Shown one piece after another: positions 7,965 to 13,125 of a stretch of 13,125 nucleotides of DNA. A program made the translations under genes and the position numbers. The notes under the pieces were generated by a model that was not told the origin of the DNA, made no database searches, and worked only from the letters and a program-made list of their open reading frames with translations. Source of the DNA: Monoraphidium neglectum (lineage: Eukaryota; Chlorophyta; Chlorophyceae; Sphaeropleales; Selenastraceae); the NCBI RefSeq assembly GCF_000611645.1, contig NW_014012057.1, forward strand, positions 1 to 13,125. The letters run 5' to 3'. Each line of letters begins with the position of its first letter. The first letter of the stretch is position 1.

Positions 7965-8640
7965 GCACCCGCGTCACATAAGCAACCGCCGCTGATTCCG
8001 GATCCGAGCATTCTGGCGATAGGCGGCGGCCCTGTGAGCCGCCCTGTCGCCTCGAGTGCTCGTGTGCAGCTGGTGTGCAGCCGAAGTGCGCTTCGGCGGC
8101 GCCTGCAGCGCCTCGCTTCCCACCTTTCCGTGATGTGTCACGCGGCACGGCTGTTGCCTGCGCGCCAGTGGCTGTGCACCAAACCAGTTTGTGGTATGCT
8201 GTTCGCATCTCACCTGCGGCCGACACCGCGCTGCCATGATCCAACGGCAGTGGCTGCTTCTGCAGGCGCAGGCATGGTCGAGGGTGCTTGTGCTTTGGCT
8301 TTCCTGTGTCTGCGTTGTGCATGCAATACGTGCGCTGTTGGTCCGATCATCTCGTGTTGATTATGGAACCTTCTGCGTGCCCGTGTATGTGAGGTCGTAT
8401 GCTGCGGCGCCAACAATGGGAGCGCAGGGCAGCTTCCCTTTGGCCGCTCTGCGGTGCGCTTGCGCAGCTGCATTACATAACATGTGTTCTTTGATCTACC
8501 TCCCCTCCTCAACCTCCTCCACCCACCGTCCTAGCTTATGCACCAGCAAAGGCCTCGTGCGTCAACTTCAATACGCCCACACGTTTGCATAGCTCTTCCT
8601 TGGATGACCATTGCAAGGCTCTAGCTTATTTTTTTTGACC
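7965..8640 (+). other. Coding-like islands in changing plus frames
   Basis: The stretch contains protein-like pieces that do not share a frame. About 7965-8070 continues the previous exon's frame. About 8070-8237 reads in another frame (CASAAPAAPRFPPFRDVSRG, TSLWYAVRISPAADTALP, then a stop). From about 8225 the first frame resumes sense (DPTAVAASAGAGMVEGACAL). At 8495-8638 a third piece reads STSPPQPPPPTVLAYAPAKA and NTPTRLHSSSLDDHCKALAY before TGA. Around 8497-8533 a long pyrimidine-rich tract ending in TAG looks instead like an intron end. Whether this is several exons of the glutamine-rich gene, or its decayed remains, I cannot decide. Confidence 0.3.
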
Positions 8641-8671
8641 AGGCTTTTGGCGCTGCTCCTGCTCTCTTCAG

Positions 8672-8763
8672 GCCTGCATCACCGCAGGCTCATCAGGCCT
8701 TGCGTTTGCGCAGGCTCTTCTCGCACACAGCGTGCGCATGCACGTCCTCACTAGCATTTGCAG
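8672..8763 (+). CDS. Possible short internal exon
   Basis: It is framed by a pyrimidine-rich acceptor (CTGCTCTCTTCAG) and a donor TTTGCAG|GTGGGC, and is open throughout. It reads ACITAGSSGLAFAQALLAHS followed by VRMHVLTSICR and leaves two bases over. The pattern strand, glycine turn, helix, strand is like the start of a Rossmann fold, but the glycines do not match the usual TGxxxGxG of short-chain dehydrogenases, so I give no function. It may belong to the glutamine-rich gene. Confidence 0.3.
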
Positions 8764-9240
8764 GTGGGCTCTTGCCAACCTGCCAATGCACACGTGACGG
8801 GCGCATGAGCATCCTTTTTGTGGCCTTATTGTGGGCTCATGTGGCGGAAGTGGTAGGGCATGTGCAACGGAAAGCCAGCCATTGGCATCGCATCGGCATC
8901 ACCTGCAGCAAAGCAAGCCGAATGCACTGTGCCAGCGCCGCCACCCCCTGGATGGCCAGCGCGGTCTGGTTGGCCAGCGCTTCGTCTCAAGCATGCAATA
9001 TCCCTCCTCCCAACCACTGAGCATGGGCGACATCGCTGCTGCGTCAAGGTCCAGTGCGTATACGCCCAGAAAACCTTTTGGTGGCTGGGCGTTGATTGAA
9101 GAGTGCCTGTGTGTAACTTGCACCGCTGTGGTCCCTGGGCGGCTGTCACGGAATTTGATGTCAGTATCTGATTGCCAAGCGGTCTTTACCAGCTGGGCAA
9201 GTATGGCGTGACCCTTCAAATCACCCTCACCCGGGCGGGT
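8764..9240 (+). other. Unresolved coding-like region after the short exon
   Basis: All three plus frames stay open for long stretches. The most protein-like is in the frame of 8831-9211: GQRGLVGQRFVSSMQYPSSQ, PLSMGDIAAASRSSAYTPRK and PFGGWALIEE. It is phase-compatible with the exon at 8672-8763 if an intron ended at GTGGTAG (8857), but that acceptor is poor. A second piece, LYQLGKYGVTLQITLTRAG, ends at a strong donor-like GGTAAGT near 9240. The minus strand is also open (8899-9405). Coding is likely somewhere here, but exon borders cannot be set by eye. Confidence 0.3.
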
Positions 9241-9538
9241 AAGTCGGCCTGAATCGAAACAGCGAGCTGCCCTGACTCGGGCTGCCGACATAGGTGAGCG
9301 CGCATGAACACGCAGGGGTGGCCACGTACAGACGTGGGGACGCTTGGCCGTCACACTAGTGATACGTGCCCTTTCTATTAGTGTGAAGATGGGTTCTCCA
9401 ACCAATAACTCATCTCATCATGCTGGCATTCATCAATCCACTGATCATGGCTCGGCTGAGCACGCGATGATCATTGATTAGCTGTAACTGGCGCCAAATG
9501 CCGCCCAAGCCCTGCAAGACGCGACCCTGAGCGGCGTA

Positions 9539-9564
9539 CAGTCTTCCCCCACTACAGTGAACCC
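9539..9564 (+). repeat. Left terminal inverted repeat of the MITE
   Basis: Twenty-six bases starting CAGTCTTCCCCC and ending GTGAACCC, preceded by TA. Pairs with 10006-10031. Confidence 0.85.
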
Positions 9565-10005
9565 ATCGGGGGTCGGCGGCACGTTCGCTATAGCCGGCTT
9601 GTTCGCTATCATGAATAATGAAATTGGGCAGCTGCTGGTTCGCTGTGGCGGGGGACGCCACAAAATCCAGCATTTGAGGGCTGCTTTGCACTGTATGCCC
9701 ACAGCCACAAACTACGCAAAAAACGTTTACCACAACCAGCTCAATGGGGCCAAAGGGATGGTAGGGGGGTACGGTGCGTACGCAGGAGCTGGTGGCTGCC
9801 TGCACGCACGTGGCCTACACATGACGGGTGGGCCCCATGCAGTCCCACAGGTGCCGACCACAGCGCGCCTGCATACAGTGAATATGAGAAGCCTTTGGCG
9901 TTCGCTATAGCCGTAGTGAATATCCACTGTGGCGGGGTGAATCTGTGTGGCGAGCGATCGGGGGTAGCGGCGGCGTTCGCTGTAGGCAGGGTTTTCGCTA
10001 TTGCG

Positions 10006-10031
10006 GGGTTCGCTGTAGCGGGGGAAGACTG
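10006..10031 (-). repeat. Right terminal inverted repeat of the MITE
   Basis: Twenty-six bases starting GGGTTCGC and ending GGGGGAAGACTG, followed by TA. It differs from the left copy at two positions, both transitions. Confidence 0.85.
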
Positions 10032-10033
10032 TA

Positions 10034-10474
10034 CCTGCCCCAGACTCGCACCCAAGCACGTCTGACAACTAAGGTCTCCCAGCTCGAACAAGCTCAAGTT
10101 CGATCGCCACGGCCATGGCTGTGCTTTGCCACCACCACTTGAGGCCCGCACTTGCACTCACAGAAGTGCCATACCGTGTTGGGCTGCTTACACATTGGAG
10201 ATTCGTGCAATCATCATCGCCAGCTCAAGTGGCCTGCATGTGAACTGCTAATTTTCGTTTCCAGCCAGGCTGCCCTGCGAAGAGAGGATCGCCTGGGTAC
10301 CTGACAAGTGAAGGTTTTGCCAGTCGGAACATTGACCTGTCAGCGCAGGGGAGCGTGCGTGTGACTCCTGTCTCAACCCTGGGCCCCACAACAGTTTAAT
10401 TCCGTACTGCACTTTCACAATTCTGTTTGAGCTCGCACAGGGCAGCCATTTGCACAAAATTGTATGCGAGCAAC
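10034..10474. other. Gap between the MITE and the first possible FtsH exon
   Basis: Apart from the minus-strand stub next to the MITE, I see no supported gene. A minus open frame (10248-10865) crosses it but has no persuasive composition over this part. The promoter and 5' leader of the downstream plus-strand gene may lie here, but no clear TATA box or other element can be assigned. Confidence 0.35.
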
Positions 10475-10594
10475 ATGGGGATTTCCCAGCTGCGCGGCCG
10501 CATTTACACAAACAGCAGGCAAACACATGGCGGACAATGGAGGTTTGCTGCTCCAGGCAGGCCAGAGGAACAACAGATAAAGCAGCAGTCAACG
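10475..10594 (+). CDS. Possible first exon of the FtsH-like gene (transit-peptide-like)
   Basis: An ATG at 10475 opens 40 codons beginning MGISQLRGRIYTNSRQTHGG and ending IKQQST at a donor-like ACG|GTATGT. The residues are rich in Arg, Ser, Thr, Gln and Ala with few acids, as in chloroplast or mitochondrial transit peptides. It ends in phase 0, which fits the exon at 11443 (phase 0); the intron would be 848 bases. Evidence is limited to phase and composition, and other first exons are possible. Confidence is low. Confidence 0.27.
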
Positions 10595-10776
10595 GTATGT
10601 AACCATACCTAGCATGCCCCGGAGCCTGGCGATCATGCCGCACACACTTCTTGGGCGGGCAAGGGCCTAGCTGCGTGAGCGAAAACAGACAACTGGACGA
10701 CGTGACTCCGCCCTGCCGGCTCGAGCTGCGCAAATACGGGAGAGTGTAGCAATACGGTAGGACGAACCACAATACC

Positions 10777-11400
10777 TCATACAAACCTCCCAGTGCAGTC
10801 CACGTCATGAAATCGGTACAGTTCTTGGGTGGCCGACTCGGCATCAGGCATCTGCGCCAATGCATTGAATATGTGAGATAATAACTTGGTTCAAAACATC
10901 CAAAACGTGTTGCGGGGCTTCCTTGCCCTCATAGCTGAGCATTGCGATCTGAGCACGGTGCCATTGCCTTAGATACCGCTGATGATGGGTGCAAGAAACC
11001 ATATGAAGGTGTATCAATAGCCTGCCGCCATGACAGTGTAGTCGTCTGCAAACGATGATCTTAGGCGAGGCGTCCGCGCAGGCCTGCTGGCCAGCACGCT
11101 TTGATTCGAAGATATCAAAGTCTAGGAGCTGTGCAGCACCTGTTGGCCCGCGGGGGACGCTCCCGATCCAAACAAGGTCGTCCGCAAGGTCGCGGTGCAG
11201 CTTCCAGCGGCCGTGGCGTAGAAAATACAGCCCTTTTGTCAGCGTAGATGCTTCTGCCAATGAGGTGCGTGCGCCAGACCCAGCAACGCAGTGCGGGACC
11301 CTGTGCTGCGCACGCGTATGAGCTTGGCCGCCGCTGCAGTCACCATTGTCTTTCCTCCGCCAGCAGCGACTGACATGTTGATGTGAAGTGGGCCAAACAA
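10777..11400 (-). pseudogene. Helicase-like P-loop relic, antisense to the FtsH-like gene
   Basis: On the minus strand, 11400-11239 reads GPLHINMSVAAGGGKTMVTA followed by AAAKLIRV and RTALLGLAHAPHWQKHLR, then a stop. The hydrophobic strand ending in AAGGGKT resembles motif I of superfamily 2 helicases (commonly TGxGKT), and the ALLGLAHAPHWQKHL part resembles motif Ia (a strand followed by the start of a helix). Sense then continues in a second frame (DLVWIGSVPRGPTGAAQLLD, RAQIAMLSYEGKEAPQHVL) and a third (SHIFNALAQMPDAESATQEL) to a stop at 10777. A DEAH/DEAD motif is not visible. This is therefore a broken fragment, probably from a mobile element or duplicated gene, lying in what would be an intron. 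Helicase identity is tentative. Confidence 0.33.
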
Positions 11401-11442
11401 CTATGCCATTGCTTTGCAATATATCACGTGCCCGTCCAACAG

Positions 11443-11619
11443 GCCGTGTCTGAGCCAGATGAAGTGACAGCAGCGGCCTCGGCGGTACGCCCACCGGCTT
11501 CGGGCCCTGGGCCCCAGCCTGAAGCCTCCACCAGCGGCCAGGATGGCAGCGGCGACAAAACCCGTTTGGTGGAGATGGGGCAGCAGCAGAGGCCAATCGA
11601 TCGCCTTCCTCGGGAGATG
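11443..11619 (+). CDS. Exon of the FtsH-like gene: Pro/Ala-rich linker
   Basis: It starts after CCCGTCCAACAG and ends at GAGATG|GTGAGC, phase 0 at both sides. The 59 residues begin AVSEPDEVTAAASAVRPPAS, go through a Gly/Pro/Ser-rich disordered part and end in a charged stretch (RLVEMGQQQRPIDRLPREM). It has the look of a plastid-protein N-terminal linker after a transit peptide. It joins in phase to 11916. Minus-strand frames over it are shadows. Confidence 0.55.
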
Positions 11620-11915
11620 GTGAGCAGGCTGAGATTTTGCTTGTTACATTCTGTTGTGGTTGGCAACCGCGAGCAGCTTTCATACCAGCTGTTTCAGCCT
11701 CAGCCATTCAGGGTGCGTAACCAACACGTTGGCGCTGCAACAGGCTGCTATGGGGTGGGACCTTGCCAGCAGCACCCCTCATCAGCTGCGTTCAGCTGCG
11801 GCAGCGAAACCTCGTCTGGCTTTCCCCAACGCCCTTGATGTTGGACTCGCCTGGGTTTTGCCCTCTGCCTAGCATCTGCAAACTCTCCTTGTCCACTCAA
11901 CTACGCACCCCGCAG

Positions 11916-12166
11916 TTGGCTGCCATGGCCCTCTCCCCCCTGGCGGCGCTCTCCCTGCCGCTGGCCACCTCCCCAGACTGGCAGGCCGGCGCCGCGTCAT
12001 TCGCGGACTGCGTGAGGGCGTCGCTGACGTCGGACGGTGCCGGGAAGTGGTGGCGCGGCTTGGATGAGAGGATGACGTTCATGGAGTGGACGTGGGACGC
12101 GTTTGGCGTCGACCTGTCATACGTATGGGACCCCGACCTGTGGATGAAGCTGAAGACGGCAGTCAG
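11916..12166 (+). CDS. Exon of the FtsH-like gene: hydrophobic start and Trp-rich region
   Basis: The acceptor CGCACCCCGCAG and donor GTCAG|GTGGGG flank a fully open 251 bases with very GC-rich third positions. It starts with a hydrophobic stretch (LAAMALSPLAALSLPLATSP) followed by an acidic/aromatic part with seven Trp in 84 residues (GKWWRGLDERMTFMEWTWDA, LSYVWDPDLWMKLKTAV). It leaves two bases over and joins at 12593 to make a Ser codon. Plant FtsHi proteins carry long N-terminal extensions of this kind before the FtsH lumenal-type domain. The Trp-rich part has no function I can name. The intron before it is 296 bases and the one after 426. Confidence 0.7.
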
Positions 12167-12592
12167 GTGGGGAGGGGCTTCCTGAGCTTGCCAAGAAGGA
12201 TGGGTTCCATGAGTGGAGGGCTGAAGTTGGGCGGGGAAAAGGGCAGGTGCACCGGCTGTTGGTAGTGCATGTTGCAGGCGTGTGTATGTATTGAGATGGA
12301 GCAGCCGTACTGGCCAAGCTTGACCGACTTTCATCTTGTCTCGTGTCATGTACTGCTGTGCATGATGCGGGGCCGCCGCTGCCCATGCTGGCACGACTGG
12401 CTCCACAGCACAACCAGCCGGCACCACCTGCACGTCCAAGCGCATATGAGTTGTGTATAGGCGCGCGGCCGTCCTGCAAGAGCCAGCCTTGCATGCACAA
12501 CCTGACGCACTGGCATCTATGGTATGCACACCTGTCGCGCACCACATTTCACCCCGTTTCGTACCAATAAATTCTCCTCTCAACCCTGCAAG

Positions 12593-12710
12593 CATGGACG
12601 AGCCGCTGGTGTTTTGGAACGCGCTGTGGGACCGCATTGAGTTCCGCAGCAAGGTGCCGGATGCCGGCTTTGCGGGCGACATGCGCATCAGCTATGCCAA
12701 GTTTCTGCAG
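12593..12710 (+). CDS. Exon of the FtsH-like gene: start of the FtsH N-terminal domain
   Basis: The acceptor CAACCCTGCAAG precedes one base completing a Ser codon, then MDEPLVFWNALWDRIEFRSK and, after a short linker, GDMRISYAKFLQ at the donor CTGCAG|GTGGGG. The ISYAKFLQ motif followed in the next exon by a Val/Lys/Arg strand matches the conserved ISYSxFL...GxVxxV start of the FtsH extracellular domain between the two membrane helices. It ends in phase 0. The 3' intron is 283 bases. Confidence 0.7.
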
Positions 12711-12993
12711 GTGGGGCTTTTGAGGGGCGGGCGTGCTGCTTGTACCCTGTGAGTTGCTGGGAAGAAGCGCGCACAAGCAGCGTGTTCATTTTTGCAGGGG
12801 TGTGCGTCTTGCTTGGTTGGGGGCTTGAGTCGTGTAAGTTGACGTGGTGTTGACACCGTGTGGTCTTGCGGCCCCCCTCACCCCAGCACCTTGCTTCTCG
12901 CATCCTTCCCGAGCTTCCAATATAGCTAACACCCTGCTGGTCTTGTGACGCTCTTGCCACACTTGATCTCGCCCCTCACACCACCCCACCTAG

Positions 12994-13100
12994 CTGATGG
13001 AGTCGCACCGCGTGAAGCGGCTGATCGTGTACGGCGACATGCGTACAGCTGTGGTAGAGGTGCCGCACCCCTGGACCACCAGCATGAGCGGGGACGACAG
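12994..13100 (+). CDS. Exon of the FtsH-like gene, FtsH N-terminal domain continued; gene leaves the window
   Basis: The acceptor CCCCACCTAG and donor GACGACAG|GTTAGC bound an exon that reads LMESHRVKRLIVYGDMRTAV then VEVPHPWTTSMSGDD, leaving two bases over. Together with the preceding exon it gives the beta-strand pattern of the FtsH N-terminal domain (strand, short turn, strand ending VEVP). FtsH proteins are membrane-anchored AAA zinc metalloproteases of plastid, mitochondrion or bacterium; FtsHi members of plants have lost the zinc site and act in plastid protein import and biogenesis. The AAA and protease parts, which would decide between FtsH and FtsHi, lie beyond the window. About 218 codons are visible in the four better-supported exons. 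Confidence 0.65.
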
Positions 13101-13125
13101 GTTAGCTGGCGGCGGGGGGTGAGGG

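Larger units (their letters stand above)
9539..10031. mobile_element. Tc1/mariner- or pogo-like MITE, 493 bases
   Basis: The left end starts CAGTCTTCCCCCACTACAGT and the right end is its inverted copy. The 26-base terminal inverted repeats match at 24 positions. A TA lies directly outside each end (9537-9538 and 10032-10033), the target duplication typical of Tc1/mariner elements, whose ends commonly begin CAG. Inside, a motif close to TTCGCTATAG is repeated many times in both orientations next to the ends (for example 9584, 9602, 9638, 9900, 9976, 9994 and 10009). Such subterminal repeats are usual in pogo/Tigger-type elements and are thought to bind transposase. There is no room for a transposase, so it must be moved by an autonomous relative elsewhere. 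Well-matched ends suggest a fairly young insertion. Open frames within it are by-products. Confidence 0.85.
9410..10100 (-). pseudogene. Minus-strand open frame apparently interrupted by the MITE
   Basis: Left of the element the minus strand reads AAQGRVLQGLGGIWRQLQLI then NDHRVLSRAMISGLMN to a stop at 9410. Right of the element, reading inward on the minus strand, ETLVVRRAWVRVWGR runs up to the insertion point. If the 493-base element and one TA are removed the two join in frame through a Tyr codon made at the TA, giving about 62 uninterrupted codons. The length is modest and could be chance, so this is a suggestion only. No family is recognised. Confidence 0.25.

Noticed and set aside
8672..8763. 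Short-chain dehydrogenase cofactor motif in the short exon
   Set aside because: The order of glycines (TAGSSGLA) does not fit TGxxxGxG, and no catalytic YxxxK follows in any neighbouring frame.
9410..10157. Minus- and plus-strand open frames within the MITE (for example 9557-9910 and 9741-10157)
   Set aside because: They are explained by repeated subterminal motifs of the element and cross its borders without splice signals.
10844..11707. A continuous 287-codon minus-strand gene
   Set aside because: Its upstream third is the shadow of the FtsH-like exon, and the P-loop lies in a different frame; only the downstream part is treated as a relic.
11383..11838. A single 151-codon gene on the plus strand
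   Set aside because: Its middle is better explained as the exon 11443-11619, with strong splice sites; the tail reads through an intron.
1..13125. tRNA, rRNA, CRISPR arrays, telomere repeats and defence systems
   Set aside because: Looked for on both strands by eye and none was found; the repeats present lack regular spacers.

Overview
This window looks like nuclear DNA of a eukaryote with GT-AG introns and very GC-rich coding exons. A volvocine or chlamydomonadalean green alga fits best. The reasons are strong G/C preference at third codon positions in the two end genes, C-rich polypyrimidine tracts before CAG/TAG acceptors, introns of roughly 120-850 bases, glutamine and alanine homopolymer tracts from trinucleotide repeats, and what appears to be a plastid-type FtsH-family gene at the right end. 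I cannot name the species. No rRNA, tRNA, CRISPR array or bacterial operon structure was seen.

Left end (1-1100, + strand): one clean internal exon (39-214) encodes a charged coiled coil, possibly of the ADIP/SSX2IP type. A possible last exon lies near 988-1098. A 15-base tandem repeat follows at 1131.

Middle (about 1200-7090): an intergenic region of lower GC. It holds scattered protein-like stretches whose frames are broken, mostly on the minus strand: 1876-2612, 3282-3803 and 6284-7090. One plus-strand stretch, 5463-5818, is similarly broken. It also holds a decayed tandem repeat with units of about 325-355 bases (about 3870-5070), a perfect 26-base palindrome (1470-1495) and several small repeats. 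These look like relics of genes or mobile elements, or real genes with base errors in the assembly. I recognise none of them.

Right-middle (7025-9240, + strand): two well-matched exons (to 7555, and 7680 onward) encode a low-complexity protein with a 27-codon glutamine-rich tract. Further coding-like islands in changing frames run to about 9240, and I could not assemble them into a gene with confidence.

Mobile element (9539-10031): a compact 493-base non-autonomous DNA transposon with 26-base terminal inverted repeats (24 of 26 matching) flanked by TA. It is a Tc1/mariner- or pogo-like MITE and is the clearest discrete element here.

Right end (about 10475-13100, + strand): four exons in compatible phases (11443-11619, 11916-12166, 12593-12710, 12994-13100) encode the N-terminal part of what is probably an FtsH or FtsHi-type chloroplast membrane AAA protein, cut off by the window edge. 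A possible first exon with transit-peptide character is at 10475-10594. The intron this would imply contains an antisense relic with a helicase-like P-loop (10777-11400).

The window therefore reads as two ordinary algal genes flanking roughly 10 kb of repeat-rich, relic-rich DNA with one uncertain low-complexity gene inside. I found no convincing intact novel system. The broken coding fragments and the MITE are the best leads.
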